Below the pieces are notes generated by a model. The model had not been told where the DNA came from and did not search any database. It was given only the letters and a program-made list of their open reading frames with translations. A stretch of DNA of 64,000 nt from Arthrobacter sp. 131MFCol6.1 (GTDB taxonomy: Bacteria; Actinomycetota; Actinomycetes; Actinomycetales; Micrococcaceae). Of this stretch, positions 8,260 to 19,644 are shown one piece after another. Within the stretch, counting starts at the first letter, position 1; every line of letters starts with the position of its first letter. The position numbers and the translations under genes are program-made. Location: the NCBI RefSeq assembly GCF_000374925.1, contig NZ_KB895541.1:870122-934121 (forward strand), written 5' to 3'.

Positions 8260-9954
8260 ATGACCAGCGATGAGGGCGTCGGAACGGGCGGCTATGGGGC
8301 ATCAGGGCGCGGGATCGAGGCCGACGTCGTGGTGGTCGGCGCCGGCCTGGCCGGGCTCGTGGCCGCGGCCCAGGCCTATGCCGCCGGCCGCCGGGTGGCG
8401 GTGCTCGATCAGGAACCCGAGGCCTCCGTCGGCGGCCAGGCGCACTGGTCCTTCGGCGGCCTTTTCCTGGTCAACACCCGGGAACAGCGGCGGCTTGGGG
8501 TGCGGGACAGCGAAGAGCTCGCCCTCGCCGACTGGCATGCGTCCGCGGGATTCGACCGGCCGGAGGACGCCCTGGCGAAGGAGTGGGCGGCGGCGTACGT
8601 GAACTTTGCCGCCGGGGAGAAGCGTGCCTGGCTCGCCTCGCTGGGCGTCGGGCTGTTTCCCCTGGTGCAGTGGGCCGAACGCGGCGGCTACGGTCCGGAC
8701 GGCCACGGCAATACTGTCCCGCGCTTCCATGTCGCGTGGGGCACGGGACCTGCGCTGGTGGCCCCCTTCCTTGCCAAACTGCGCGAAGGCGAAGCTGCCG
8801 GCCGCGTGTCCTTCCATTTCCGCCACCGCGCCACTGGGCTCGTGAAAACCGCGGGCCGGGTCAGCGGCGTGCGCGGCGAACTGCTCGAGGCCAGCGGCGC
8901 GGGCCGGGGCGAACGCTCTTCACGGCGTGTGGCCGGAAGTTTCGAGGCTGCGGCCGCGGCCGTGGTGGTGACAAGCGGCGGGATCGGCGGCAACCACGAT
9001 ACGGTCCGCAAGCAGTGGCCGGGCGGCGCGGCGCCGGAGCGGATGTTAAGCGGCGTGCCGGCATCCGTGGACGGGGAATTCCTCCCCGCCGTGGGCCGCG
9101 CCGGCGGACACCTCATCAACGGGGACCGGATGTGGCATTACCCGGAGGGCATCCACAACCATGCCCCGGTCTGGCCGCGGCACGGCATCCGGATCCTGCC
9201 CGGACCGTCGGCCCTGTGGCTGGACGCGACCGGGCGGATGCTCCCGCCTCCCCTGTTTCCGGGTTTCGATTCCCTCGGCGCCCTCCGCCACATCCTGGCC
9301 ACGGGACATGCCCATTCATGGTTCGTCCTGAACCGCAGCATCGCCCTGAAGGAGTTCGCGCTGTCCGGATCCGAGCAGAACCCGGATCTCACGGGCAAGG
9401 ATGTTCGGCGGCTGGCCTCACGACTGAAGCCCGGCAGCGACACGCCTCTGCAGCTGTTCCTGGACCGCGGGGTCGACTTCCTGCAGGCACGGGACCCCGC
9501 CGAGCTGGCCGGCCTGATGAACGAGTTGACGGGCGGGCAGCTCATCGACCCCGCGACCCTGGAGCAGCTGATCCGCGACCGGGACCGGCAGTTTTCCAGC
9601 GGGATGGGCAAGGATCCGCAGCTGGCGGCGATCCGGGCAGCACGGCGCTTCGCCACCGACAAGATCATGCGGGTGGCGCCGCCGCACCGGCTGCTGGATC
9701 CGCGGCACGGTCCGCTGCTTGCCGTCCGGCTCTCGGTCCTGACGCGCAAGAGCCTTGGCGGTGTGCAGACGGATCTGCAGTCGCGGGTCCTGGATGCCGG
9801 CGGGCAGCCGGTGCCCGGGCTGTTCGCGGCCGGTGAGGCCGCAGGGTTTGGCGGCGGCGGAATCCACGGCTACCGGGCACTCGAGGGGACGTTCCTGGGC
9901 GGGTGTCTCTTCTCCGGACGTTCGGCGGGCCGCGCCGCGGCGTCCGCGGCATAG
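8260..9954 (+). CDS. FAD-binding dehydrogenase (fumarate reductase/KstD-like)
   Basis: 564 residues. The dinucleotide-binding motif 'VVVGAGLAGLVAA' is at about 25-37, and the FAD-closing C-terminal motif 'LFAAGEAAGFGGGGIHGYRALEG' (in parts) is at about 520-545. This is the architecture of the flavocytochrome c/3-ketosteroid-dehydrogenase-like flavoproteins often annotated 'FAD-binding dehydrogenase'. The substrate cannot be told from the sequence. The start is ATG 8260 by the TAGCAT box. A hydrolase with a strong Shine-Dalgarno follows 45 nt later, so the two may be co-transcribed and may share a catabolic role, which is inference. Confidence 0.87.
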   Translation: MTSDEGVGTGGYGASGRGIEADVVVVGAGLAGLVAAAQAYAAGRRVAVLDQEPEASVGGQAHWSFGGLFLVNTREQRRLGVRDSEELALADWHASAGFDRPEDALAKEWAAAYVNFAAGEKRAWLASLGVGLFPLVQWAERGGYGPDGHGNTVPRFHVAWGTGPALVAPFLAKLREGEAAGRVSFHFRHRATGLVKTAGRVSGVRGELLEASGAGRGERSSRRVAGSFEAAAAAVVVTSGGIGGNHDTVRKQWPGGAAPERMLSGVPASVDGEFLPAVGRAGGHLINGDRMWHYPEGIHNHAPVWPRHGIRILPGPSALWLDATGRMLPPPLFPGFDSLGALRHILATGHAHSWFVLNRSIALKEFALSGSEQNPDLTGKDVRRLASRLKPGSDTPLQLFLDRGVDFLQARDPAELAGLMNELTGGQLIDPATLEQLIRDRDRQFSSGMGKDPQLAAIRAARRFATDKIMRVAPPHRLLDPRHGPLLAVRLSVLTRKSLGGVQTDLQSRVLDAGGQPVPGLFAAGEAAGFGGGGIHGYRALEGTFLGGCLFSGRSAGRAAASAA

Positions 9955-9999
9955 CCGGCACGCAGCAAGCACAGAGTCAGCAGCGCAGGAGGAAAGTCG

Positions 10000-10971
10000 A
10001 TGCAGTGGCGGACCGACATTCTGGGGGATGATTTCCAGGCGTGCGCCTTCGAGGCCGCCGGCCCCGACGGTGTGCTGCGCACTGCCACCCTGGTCCGCCA
10101 TACCCCGCTCCCGCCGGCACCATCGGGACTGCCGGCCCGGGCCGTGCTGTTCCTGCACGGCTGGAGTGACTATTTCTTCAATGAGGAGCTCGCGGAATTC
10201 TGGGCGGGGCAGGGGTTTGAGTTTTTCGCTCTAGACATGCACAACCATGGCCGCAGCCTGCGCCCGGGAACCCACGGCGGCTACGTCGCGGACCTGGACA
10301 ACTACGACGCCGAAATCACCGCAGCGATCGGGATCATCGGCTCGCTCCGGCCAGCCGGCGCGGCGCCGCAGGTGACGCTGATGGGACACTCCACCGGCGG
10401 CCTGATCGCTGCGCTGTGGGCCGACCGGCATCCGGGGGTGGTGTCACAGCTGGTCCTGGACAGCCCGTGGCTGGAAGTCCACGGCAGCCCCGCCCTGCGC
10501 CGGGCCGCGCGGACCATGGTGGAGCCGTTCGCCCGGTTCTGGCCAGAGTCGGTGATCCGGCTGCCCGAGCGGGCCTTCTATTGGCGCAGTATCAGCAGCG
10601 CCGCGGAGGGCGAGTGGGCCCTGGACGATGCCTACCGCCCGCCGCATGCCTTTCCGGTCCGCGCCGGCTGGCTCAGCGCCGTGCTCGCCGGACAGTCCAG
10701 GGTCGCCCGTGGCCTGAACATCGATGTACCCATCCTGGTGCTCATCTCGGGCGCCAGCGCCAACGGGATGTTCTGGAAGGAGTCCATGCGCCGCACGGAC
10801 GCGGTCCTGGACGTGAACACGATCGCCCTCCGCGCGCTCAGCCTGGGCCGCACCGTGACGCTGGAACGGATTGACGGCGCCCTGCATGACGTCTTCCTCT
10901 CCGCCCCGCGGGTCCGGGCTGACGCCTATGCCCGGTTGTCCCGGTGGATCAGGGCATACGTCTACGATTGA
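10000..10971 (+). CDS. alpha/beta hydrolase (serine hydrolase, S33/lysophospholipase-like)
   Basis: 323 residues with the alpha/beta hydrolase fold. The oxyanion-loop motif 'LFLHGWSDY' is at about residues 49-57, and the nucleophile elbow 'GHSTGG' is near 130-135. The catalytic His is probably in 'DGALHDVFLS' near the C-terminus. AGGAGGAAAG lies about 8 nt before the ATG, one of the strongest ribosome-binding sites in the window. It ends 6 nt before the convergent uppS stop with no hairpin between. Substrate unknown. Confidence 0.85.
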   Translation: MQWRTDILGDDFQACAFEAAGPDGVLRTATLVRHTPLPPAPSGLPARAVLFLHGWSDYFFNEELAEFWAGQGFEFFALDMHNHGRSLRPGTHGGYVADLDNYDAEITAAIGIIGSLRPAGAAPQVTLMGHSTGGLIAALWADRHPGVVSQLVLDSPWLEVHGSPALRRAARTMVEPFARFWPESVIRLPERAFYWRSISSAAEGEWALDDAYRPPHAFPVRAGWLSAVLAGQSRVARGLNIDVPILVLISGASANGMFWKESMRRTDAVLDVNTIALRALSLGRTVTLERIDGALHDVFLSAPRVRADAYARLSRWIRAYVYD

Positions 10972-10977
10972 CGCGGA

Positions 10978-11847
10978 TCAGCTGACCTGGCCGCCCGCGG
11001 CGGGAGCGGCATCGATGGCTCCTCCGTAGCGGCGGTCCCGCTGTGCGTAGATCTCGACGGCGTCCCACAGGGTCCGGCGGTCCACGTCCGGCCACAGGGT
11101 ATCCAGGAACACGAACTCGGCGTAGGCCGACTGCCACAGCATGAAATTGGACAGCCGCTGTTCCCCCGAGCTGCGCAGGAACAGGTCAACGTCGGGCAGG
11201 TCGGGCTCGTCCAGGAACTTCTGAATGGTCCGCTCGGTGATGGCGCCCGGCTTGAGCCGGCCCTGCGCCACTTCCTCCGCGATCGCGGCGACGGCGTCGG
11301 CGATTTCGGCGCGTCCGCCATAGTTGACGCACATGTTCAGGGTGCAGGTGCTGTTGCCGCGGGTGTAGTCCTCGGCCTCTTCAAGCTCGCGGATCACCGA
11401 GCCCCACAGTTTCGGACGCCTCCCGGACCAGCGGATGCGGACCCCCCAGTCGTCGAGCTGGTTCCGCTGCCGGCGCAGCACGTCCTTGTTGAAGCCCATC
11501 AGGAAGCGCACCTCCTCGGGGGACCGCCGCCAGTTCTCGGTGGAGAAGGCGTACACGCTCACGTGCTCGATCCCCAGCTCGATCGCACCGGCCATGACGT
11601 CCAGCAGCGCAGGTTCCCCCGCCTTGTGGCCCTCGATCCGCGGCAGGCCGCGCTGGTTAGCCCAGCGCCCGTTGCCGTCCATGACGATCGCCACATGCCT
11701 CGGGATGAACTCCGCGGGAATCGCGGGCGGAACAGCCCCGGACGGGTGCGGATACGGAGCCACCACCGGGGTGGTCCGCCGCCGGCCGTTGGCCTGTTTC
11801 GCCTGGCTCTTCTCCAGGTTCTTTCCCAAGCTTCTTCCCAATGCCAC
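10978..11847 (-). CDS. uppS: isoprenyl (undecaprenyl/decaprenyl) diphosphate synthase, cis-type
   Basis: 289 residues. It extends farnesyl diphosphate with IPP to the long-chain lipid carrier of cell-wall synthesis. The UppS signature '[13 protein letters not shown]' (catalytic Asp) begins at about residue 45. Also present are '[11 protein letters not shown]' and the C-terminal '[21 protein letters not shown]'. The N-terminal ~40 residues are a basic extension typical of mycobacterial-type enzymes. GTG 11847 lies 2 nt after recO, with GGAG overlapping the recO end. The product chain length cannot be read from the sequence. Confidence 0.94.
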   Translation of the reverse strand: MALGRSLGKNLEKSQAKQANGRRRTTPVVAPYPHPSGAVPPAIPAEFIPRHVAIVMDGNGRWANQRGLPRIEGHKAGEPALLDVMAGAIELGIEHVSVYAFSTENWRRSPEEVRFLMGFNKDVLRRQRNQLDDWGVRIRWSGRRPKLWGSVIRELEEAEDYTRGNSTCTLNMCVNYGGRAEIADAVAAIAEEVAQGRLKPGAITERTIQKFLDEPDLPDVDLFLRSSGEQRLSNFMLWQSAYAEFVFLDTLWPDVDRRTLWDAVEIYAQRDRRYGGAIDAAPAAGGQVS

Positions 11848-11849
11848 TT

Positions 11850-12602
11850 TTACGTTCGCTCCACATGTTTGAGGGATTTCAGGACTCGTTCCAGGTGCCA
11901 CTGGAGGTAGCTGGCCACCAGACCGGCCGCTTCCCGGCGGTGGACGGACGCGGAGGCATCCGCCGTCGTCCAGTTCCCGGTGAGCAGGGCACCCATCAGG
12001 AGCACCGTCTCCGGGGCCGGCGCGGGCGATCCCGGCGGCCGGCACGCGTGGCAGACCATGCCGCCAAGCGGCGCGGAAAAGGCGGTGTGCGGCCCGGGCG
12101 CACCGCACCGGGCGCAGTCGGTGAAGCTGGGCGCCCAGCCGCCGGTAGCGAGGGCGCGGAGCAGGTAGGAATCCAGGATGAGTTCGGGGGCGTGGTCGCC
12201 CCGGCTCAGGGACGCGAGGGCACCCACCAGGAGGTTGTATTGGGCGGTTCCGGCTTCGCCGTCGACGTCCGTGAGCTTCTCCGCTGTCTCGGTCATGGCG
12301 GCCGCCACCGTGTACCGGCCATAGTCCGCGGCGATGTTTCCGCCGTAGGCGCCCTTGGCCACGGCCTGCGTGACGACGTCCAGGGTGCGTCCGGAAATCA
12401 GCTGGAGATCGGCCACCATGAACGGTTCCAGCCTGGCACCGAACCGGCTGCTGGTGCGCCGGACGCCCTTCGCCACCGCCCGCACCTGGCCGTGGTGCTT
12501 GGTCAGCAAGGTAATGATCCGGTCGGCCTCGCCCAGCTTGTGGGTGCGCAGTACGACGGCGTCATCACGGTAGGCGCGCGCTGCGAAGGATTGTTGGACC
12601 AC
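11850..12602 (-). CDS. recO: DNA repair protein RecO
   Basis: About 250 residues. RecO loads RecA onto SSB-coated DNA and anneals strands in RecF-pathway repair. The N-terminal OB-fold begins '[20 protein letters not shown]'. A zinc-finger-like '[13 protein letters not shown]...VCHAC' is at about 150-190. GTG 12602 gives the usual start; GTG 12617 in the same frame would add five residues, and neither has a strong Shine-Dalgarno. It runs leuA > recO > uppS, the common actinobacterial order, but a terminator separates it from leuA. Confidence 0.93.
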   Translation of the reverse strand: MVQQSFAARAYRDDAVVLRTHKLGEADRIITLLTKHHGQVRAVAKGVRRTSSRFGARLEPFMVADLQLISGRTLDVVTQAVAKGAYGGNIAADYGRYTVAAAMTETAEKLTDVDGEAGTAQYNLLVGALASLSRGDHAPELILDSYLLRALATGGWAPSFTDCARCGAPGPHTAFSAPLGGMVCHACRPPGSPAPAPETVLLMGALLTGNWTTADASASVHRREAAGLVASYLQWHLERVLKSLKHVERT

Positions 12603-12673
12603 AGTTAATCTTCGCACTGTCTTTGCGGAATCACGGCATGGGCAGCACCGTCGAGGTCAAACGCGTTGGCAAA

Positions 12674-12709
12674 ATACGGCGCCGCCGGAGTGTTCCGGCG
12701 GCGCCGTAT
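12674..12709 (-). terminator. intrinsic terminator of leuA
   Basis: 16-nt arms (12674-12689 and 12694-12709) with a 4-nt loop. On the minus strand the stem runs directly into TTTTGCC. It lies about 80 nt after the leuA stop. Confidence 0.85.
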
Positions 12710-12753
12710 GTGTTGGTCCGACAGTGCCCGCCCGTCCACTGACGGATCAGGCC

Positions 12754-14668
<1,915 letters not shown>

Positions 14669-14674
14669 CTTTTC

Positions 14675-14680
14675 ACAGTA
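14675..14680 (-). promoter_or_regulatory. -10 box of the leuL-leuA transcript
   Basis: TACTGT on the minus strand ends 6 nt before the leuL GTG. No good -35 match is visible. Confidence 0.5.
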
Positions 14681-14783
14681 ACACGGGTGCGTAAGATGAA
14701 GGAGCCAGACCACCGTAACGTCCACCATGCAGACCGTGCGCCGGCAAACGCTCCGGGCCGGACTGCCTCTCAAAGGAGCATCC

Positions 14784-16736
14784 GTGCCACTTTCGGGGAT
14801 CGATCTGTCCACCATCGACGCCAGCGTCCGCCCGCAGGATGACCTGTACCAGCATGTGAATGGCGGCTGGCTCAACAGCACGGTCATCCCGGACGACCGG
14901 CCGCTGGAGGGCACGTTTACTGCCCTGCGCGACGCGTCGGAGCTCGCGGTGAAGGAGATCATCGAGCAGGCCGCCGCACGCGGTGCGGAGGCTACCGGCA
15001 TCGAGCGCAAGATCGGGGACCTGTACAACAGCTTCATGGACGAAGCGGCGGTGGAGGCCAAGGGCCTGGACCCGCTCCGGGCGCGGCTGGCGGAGGTGTT
15101 CGCGACGACGTCGGTGCCCGGTCTCGTGGCGCTGGCCGGGCGGCTGTTCCGCGCCGACGTCTCCGGACTTTTCTACATCTATCCCGCCCCGGATGCCGGA
15201 AACCCGGACCGGGTCCTGCTCTACACCGGCCAGGGCGGCCTGGGCCTGCCCGATGAGTCCTACTACCGGGAAGCGAAGTTCGCCCCGATGGTCCAGGCCT
15301 ACCGTGCACATGTGGGGGCCATGCTGGGCCTCGCTGACGTGGCCGACCCCGAGGGGGCGGCCGGGCGCGTGGTGGCGCTGGAAACTGCACTGGCCTCGCA
15401 CCACTGGGACAACGTGACATTGCGGAATCCGCAAAAGACGTACAACTTGAAGTCCGCGGAGGAAGCGGCGGAGCTGTTCCCCCTGCTGGCCGACTGGTTC
15501 GACGCGGCCGGCATCGAGCCGGAAAAGCGTGCCGAGCTGGTGGTGAGCACCCCGGATTTCTTCTCCGGCGCGGCCTCGCTGCTGGACTCCGAACCGCTGG
15601 CGACCTGGCAGGAATGGCTCGCCATGCGTGTGGTCAGCGCGGCCGCCCCGTACCTGTCTTCCGAGTTCGTGGACGCGAACTTCGCGTTTTATGGCACCAC
15701 CCTGAGCGGTACGCCGCGGATCAAGGACCGCTGGAAGCGCGGCGTCGCGGTGGTCGAGGCGGCCCTCGGGGAGGCAGTCGGGCAGATCTACGTGACGAAA
15801 CATTTCCCGGAGGGGCACAAGGCGCGCATGCAGACCCTCGTGGCCAACCTGATCGAGGCGTACCGGGAGTCCATCACCGGGCTGGCCTGGATGGGCGAGG
15901 CAACCAAGCTCGAGGCCCTGAAGAAGCTGGATTCATTCCGCGCCAAGATCGGCTTCCCGGACAAGTGGATTGACTACTCCGCCGTGGAGATCGACCCCGC
16001 CGATCTGCTCGGGAACGTGGAGCGTGCGCACAGCGCCGACGTCGACCGCCACCTCGACGAGGTCGGCAAGCCCGTGGACCGCGAGAAGTGGCTGATGACG
16101 CCGCAGACGGTCAACGCCTACTACCATCCGCTCCTGAACGAGATCGTGTTTCCCGCAGCCATGCTGCAACCCCCGTTCTTCACTGCCGACGCCGATGACG
16201 CCGTCAACTACGGCGGCATCGGTGCCGTGATCGGCCATGAAATCGGCCACGGCTTCGATGACCAGGGCTCGCAGTACGACGGCAGCGGCCTGCTGCGCAA
16301 CTGGTGGACCGAGGACGACCGCACCGCCTTTGAGGCTCTGGCCTCCCGGCTCGTGGCGCAGTTCGATGCCCTCTCCCCCACGGCCGCCCCCGGCCACACC
16401 GTCAACGGCAAGCTGACCCTGGGTGAGAACATCGGCGACCTGGGCGGCCTCACCATCGGCTACAAGGCCTACCTGATCAGCCTCGACGGGCAGGAACCGC
16501 CCGTGCTCGACGGCATGACCGGGGTGCAGCGGTTCTTCGCGTCCTGGGCCGCTGGGTGGCGGCAGGTCATCCGGACTGAAGAGGCCATCCGCCGGCTCGC
16601 CACGGATCCGCACTCCCCCAACGAGTTCCGCACGAACGCCATCGCCAAAAACCTTGACGCCTTCCATGCAGCATTCGGCGTCACGGACCAGGACGGCATG
16701 TGGATGCCACCGCAGGAGCGCGTCAGCATCTGGTGA
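14784..16736 (+). CDS. pepO: M13 (neprilysin/PepO-like) zinc metallopeptidase
   Basis: 650 residues, the family's usual length. It has no signal peptide, so it is a cytosolic oligopeptidase. The zinc site 'VIGHEIGHGFDDQG' holds the HExxH at about residues 488-492. The third ligand Glu is in 'GENIGDLGG' near 550. The N-terminal helical domain begins 'VRPQDDLYQHVNGGW'. GTG 14784 is preferred over the upstream ATG because AAAGGAG lies 6 nt before it. It is divergent from leuL/leuA. Confidence 0.94.
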   Translation: MPLSGIDLSTIDASVRPQDDLYQHVNGGWLNSTVIPDDRPLEGTFTALRDASELAVKEIIEQAAARGAEATGIERKIGDLYNSFMDEAAVEAKGLDPLRARLAEVFATTSVPGLVALAGRLFRADVSGLFYIYPAPDAGNPDRVLLYTGQGGLGLPDESYYREAKFAPMVQAYRAHVGAMLGLADVADPEGAAGRVVALETALASHHWDNVTLRNPQKTYNLKSAEEAAELFPLLADWFDAAGIEPEKRAELVVSTPDFFSGAASLLDSEPLATWQEWLAMRVVSAAAPYLSSEFVDANFAFYGTTLSGTPRIKDRWKRGVAVVEAALGEAVGQIYVTKHFPEGHKARMQTLVANLIEAYRESITGLAWMGEATKLEALKKLDSFRAKIGFPDKWIDYSAVEIDPADLLGNVERAHSADVDRHLDEVGKPVDREKWLMTPQTVNAYYHPLLNEIVFPAAMLQPPFFTADADDAVNYGGIGAVIGHEIGHGFDDQGSQYDGSGLLRNWWTEDDRTAFEALASRLVAQFDALSPTAAPGHTVNGKLTLGENIGDLGGLTIGYKAYLISLDGQEPPVLDGMTGVQRFFASWAAGWRQVIRTEEAIRRLATDPHSPNEFRTNAIAKNLDAFHAAFGVTDQDGMWMPPQERVSIW

Positions 16737-16786
16737 CCCGAGGCGCCCGGTCACTGGCACCGACCCAGCCGGGAAGGATGTGCGTA

Positions 16787-16820
16787 CACGCTTGCGTGAA
16801 TACATCCTCAGCTGTACTTT
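16787..16820 (+). promoter_or_regulatory. promoter and candidate operator of the cmtR-like operon
   Basis: The -35 TTGCGT (16792-16797) and -10 TACTTT (16815-16820) are 17 nt apart. The -10 is 6 nt before ATG 16827. The perfect inverted repeat CACGCTTGCGTG (16787-16798) overlaps the -35 and is a natural site for the ArsR repressor. Confidence 0.65.
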
Positions 16821-16826
16821 CGGTTG

Positions 16827-17153
16827 ATGGAAACGCTCACAAATGCCCCGGTGCTGGCACGGTTCGGTTATGCCGTGTCAGACCCGACACGGGCAGAGAT
16901 CATGCTTGCCCTCACGGCTGCGCCGTCCTATCCCTCTGAGCTGGCGGATTCTCTTGGGGTATCCCGGCAGAGCATGTCGAACCACCTGACGTGCCTGCGG
17001 GGATGCGGTCTGGTCGTTGCCGTGCCCGAGGGGCGAAGGACCCGCTATGAGCTCGCCGATCAGCGCCTCGGCCATGCCCTCACGGATCTTCTGGGCGTCG
17101 TGCTCGCCGTGGACCCGGCCTGCTGCGCACCCGACGGGACGTGCACGCTGTGA
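16827..17153 (+). CDS. ArsR/SmtB-family metal sensor, CmtR-like
   Basis: 108 residues: a dimeric winged-helix repressor that leaves DNA on binding metal. The recognition helix region reads 'LADSLGVSRQSMSNHL'. It is followed by 'TCLRGCGLV', whose two Cys four residues apart match the Cd(II)/Pb(II) ligands (Cys57 and Cys61) of mycobacterial CmtR. The C-terminal 'DPACCAPDGTCTL' offers further Cys in place of CmtR Cys102. The ATG at 16827 follows TACTTT by 6 nt; the TTG codon just before is less likely. It overlaps the transporter gene by 4 nt. Cd/Pb sensing is inferred from the Cys pattern. Confidence 0.88.
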   Translation: METLTNAPVLARFGYAVSDPTRAEIMLALTAAPSYPSELADSLGVSRQSMSNHLTCLRGCGLVVAVPEGRRTRYELADQRLGHALTDLLGVVLAVDPACCAPDGTCTL

Positions 17154-17881
17154 CGACATCCCTCCAGCTGTCGCCAGGCCCGGTCCGCCGTGCCGTCCTC
17201 AGCCGCCGGATCCGCCTGTTCGCGGCCGCCACCATCAGTTACAACCTCATCGAGGCCATTGTGGCTCTGTGGGCCGGGGGTACGGCCGACTCGTCGGCCC
17301 TCATCGGCTTTGGCCTGGATTCCATCATTGAGGTCGCGTCGGCGCTGGCGCTGTCGTGGCAGTTTTCCACCAAGGACCCCGAGCGGCGCGAACACCTCAC
17401 CCTGCGGATGATCGCCGTTTCATTCTTCGCACTGGCCGCCTTTGTCTCCGCCGATGCGCTCAGTTCGATTCTCGGCGCCGGCCAGGCACAGCACTCGACC
17501 CCGGGCATCGTGATTGCCGCACTGAGCCTGCTGATCATGCCGGTCCTCTCCTGGCTCCAGCGCCGGGCCGGCCGGGAGCTCGGATCACGCACGGCGGTGG
17601 CTGATTCCAAACAGACCCTGCTCTGCACGTACCTGTCGGCGGTCCTGCTGGCGGGATTGGTACTGAACAGCACCCTTGGCTGGTGGTGGGCCGATGCCGG
17701 CGCGGCGCTGGTCATCGCCGCGATCGCCATCCGCGAAGGCATCAACGCCTGGCGCGGCGACGTCTGCTGCACGGTCCCCCATACGGCGGCCGGCAGCCTC
17801 CCGGCGGCGACGGAGCAGGCCTGCTGCGACGGCTGCGGCGCCGAAACAACACCTCCGCAGGCCGTCGCCCAGAACCCCTGA
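17150..17881 (+). CDS. cation diffusion facilitator-like transporter with Cys-rich tail
   Basis: 243 residues with about five to six membrane helices. The first helices carry 'ISYNLIEAIVALWAG' and 'SSALIGFGLDSIIEVASALAL', which resemble TM1-TM2 of CDF exporters with the metal-site Asp. The usual cytoplasmic ferredoxin-like domain is missing. Instead the C-terminus ends in two cysteine clusters ('DVCCTV' and 'ACCDGCGAE'), a plausible soft-metal binding tail. GTG 17150 is chosen because it overlaps the cmtR-like stop as GTGA. It likely exports Cd, Pb or a similar ion under that repressor, which is inference from the pairing. A strong terminator follows. Confidence 0.85.
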   Translation: MTTSLQLSPGPVRRAVLSRRIRLFAAATISYNLIEAIVALWAGGTADSSALIGFGLDSIIEVASALALSWQFSTKDPERREHLTLRMIAVSFFALAAFVSADALSSILGAGQAQHSTPGIVIAALSLLIMPVLSWLQRRAGRELGSRTAVADSKQTLLCTYLSAVLLAGLVLNSTLGWWWADAGAALVIAAIAIREGINAWRGDVCCTVPHTAAGSLPAATEQACCDGCGAETTPPQAVAQNP

Positions 17882-17886
17882 CCAGA

Positions 17887-17930
17887 AAAAGGGTCCCCGT
17901 ACAGAAAAGTCTGAACGGGGACCCTTTTTT
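17887..17930 (+). terminator. intrinsic terminator of the metal-resistance operon
   Basis: GGGTCCCCGT (17891-17900) pairs with ACGGGGACCC (17915-17924) and is followed by six T. The AAAAA before the stem makes it potentially bidirectional for the convergent LCP gene. Confidence 0.9.
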
Positions 17931-17940
17931 GCGGGCGGGG

Positions 17941-19512
17941 TTAGCGCGTGATCAGTTCCGGGTTGGCCTGCTGGCAGACGGTGTCGCCGGCGGTCTGGTT
18001 GACGATGTCCTTGGGCAGCTGCGGGGCAGCAGCGGCGGCGGTCGGCGTCCCGTTGGCGAAGTCACTGCCCAGGTAGACCTGGACCCCGGTTACTCCGGCG
18101 GCCGGGAGCACCCGGTCCGGCGCCACGCCGAGCAGGGCCGCGACGTCCGCGGCGACGTCAGCGGAGTCCGCGCCGTAGTAGACCGCCGTCGCGGCGACGG
18201 ACGGAGCCGTCAATTGGCCCACCTCGGTGAAGCCGGCGCCCTTGATGGCCTGCATGATTTCCTGGGTCCGGGCCGGAACGCCCGAGCCGTTGGCCACGGT
18301 GACGGGCTGCAGCGTCTTGTCATACGCCGGGGCGGTGGGGCTGGGAGTCGGCGTCGGCGTGGCGCTGGCACTCGGGGTAGTGCTCGGCTTCGCGGTCGGA
18401 TCCGTCAGGTCCACGTCGTTGCGCATGGCGGCGAACAGCTGGGATGCCGCGGGCTCGGCCAGCTGCAGCCGGTTGATGTCCGCTTCGGCCGGGACTGTCG
18501 GGGTGGCAACGAAGGCTACTTTGCCGACGTCGATGTTCTTGAGCCGGTTGCCCACGGTCAGCAACGTCGGCACCGAGGCCAGGCCGTCGTCGATGGTCAG
18601 GTTCTTGGTGATCGCGTCCGCGATGCCAAGCATCCGGGCCGGGTTGGTGAGCGTGCCGTCGTCCTTGATCTTCCGGGTCAGGGCCGACAGGAAGCCCTGC
18701 TGGGCCTTGATCCGGCCGAGGTCGCCGCCGTCACCGAAGGCGTGCCGGGTGCGGACGAACGACAAGGCCTGCTCGCCCTGGACGGTGGAGGTGCCCTTGG
18801 GCAGCCGCAGCTTCGAATCGGGGTCGTATACGGCGTCGCTGACACACACTGACACGCCGCCGACGGCGTTGGAGAGTTCCTTGACGGCGTTGAAGTCGGC
18901 CATCATGAAGTGGTCGATTTCCAGGCCGGTGAGCTTGTTGACGGTGTCCACGGCGCAGCCGATGCCGGCCTCGGACATGGCCGAGTTGATCATGACACCG
19001 GTCTGGGCCGGGTACTCCTTGTTGGTTTTCGGATCCCTGCATTTGGGGATATCGACCAGCAGATCGCGGGGGAAGCTGACCACGTTGACCCGCTTGTTGT
19101 CCGCGGAGATGTCCATCAGCATCATTACATCCGAGTGCCCGTAGCCGGTTGCGTCATCGCTGGTGCCGTACTGCGAGTTCTTCCCGTCGCGCGTGTCCGA
19201 GCCAAGGATCAGGATCTGCATCCGGTCCGTCGAATCGTTCACGGCACCCTCGGTCTTGGTGCTGCCGGCGCTCAGCGGGGCCTTGGTGAGGTTGCCCTGG
19301 AGCCGGATGGCCCAGTAGGCGCCGAAAGCGATCACGCCGACCAAAAGCACGGCCACCACGCCTGTGAAGACTTTCAGCCAGGTGGGGGTCCGGCGGGCGG
19401 AGCCGAGGTGGCGGGCCGGACCAACGGCGGGATCGGCCGTGTGCCGGGCAGCGGCCGTTGACCGTGCCGGCGGGGCGGATCCATCGGCACGGTTGTCACG
19501 GGGTCGAACCAC
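17941..19512 (-). CDS. LytR-CpsA-Psr (LCP) family protein with LytR_C domain
   Basis: 523 residues. LCP enzymes attach polymers such as teichoic acid or arabinogalactan to peptidoglycan on the outer membrane face. A basic 45-residue cytoplasmic tail precedes one membrane helix (about 48-70). The LCP domain follows with 'ILILGSDTRDG', 'GHSDVMMLM' and 'VSFPRDLLVDIP' (catalytic Arg). A Ser/Thr/Pro linker at about 375-405 leads to a C-terminal LytR_C domain starting 'VTVANGSGVPAR'. The GTG start follows AGGAAGG. The polymer ligated cannot be told. Confidence 0.93.
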   Translation of the reverse strand: MVRPRDNRADGSAPPARSTAAARHTADPAVGPARHLGSARRTPTWLKVFTGVVAVLLVGVIAFGAYWAIRLQGNLTKAPLSAGSTKTEGAVNDSTDRMQILILGSDTRDGKNSQYGTSDDATGYGHSDVMMLMDISADNKRVNVVSFPRDLLVDIPKCRDPKTNKEYPAQTGVMINSAMSEAGIGCAVDTVNKLTGLEIDHFMMADFNAVKELSNAVGGVSVCVSDAVYDPDSKLRLPKGTSTVQGEQALSFVRTRHAFGDGGDLGRIKAQQGFLSALTRKIKDDGTLTNPARMLGIADAITKNLTIDDGLASVPTLLTVGNRLKNIDVGKVAFVATPTVPAEADINRLQLAEPAASQLFAAMRNDVDLTDPTAKPSTTPSASATPTPTPSPTAPAYDKTLQPVTVANGSGVPARTQEIMQAIKGAGFTEVGQLTAPSVAATAVYYGADSADVAADVAALLGVAPDRVLPAAGVTGVQVYLGSDFANGTPTAAAAAPQLPKDIVNQTAGDTVCQQANPELITR

Positions 19513-19644
19513 TTGTTGAGCCTTCCTAAACGAACGGGGAGTCAGCCCATTTTAGAGTCCGAATCTGAGAAAACGCCGATGGCCCTCTCTTGGGAGCGGC
19601 GGGAAGGGCCAACGGCCAAAATAGGGGCCTAAGAACAGCCCGGT

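Noticed and set aside
17683..18852. 389-codon plus-strand frame running from the CDF gene into the LCP region
   Set aside because: It crosses a strong terminator and lies antisense to the LCP gene.
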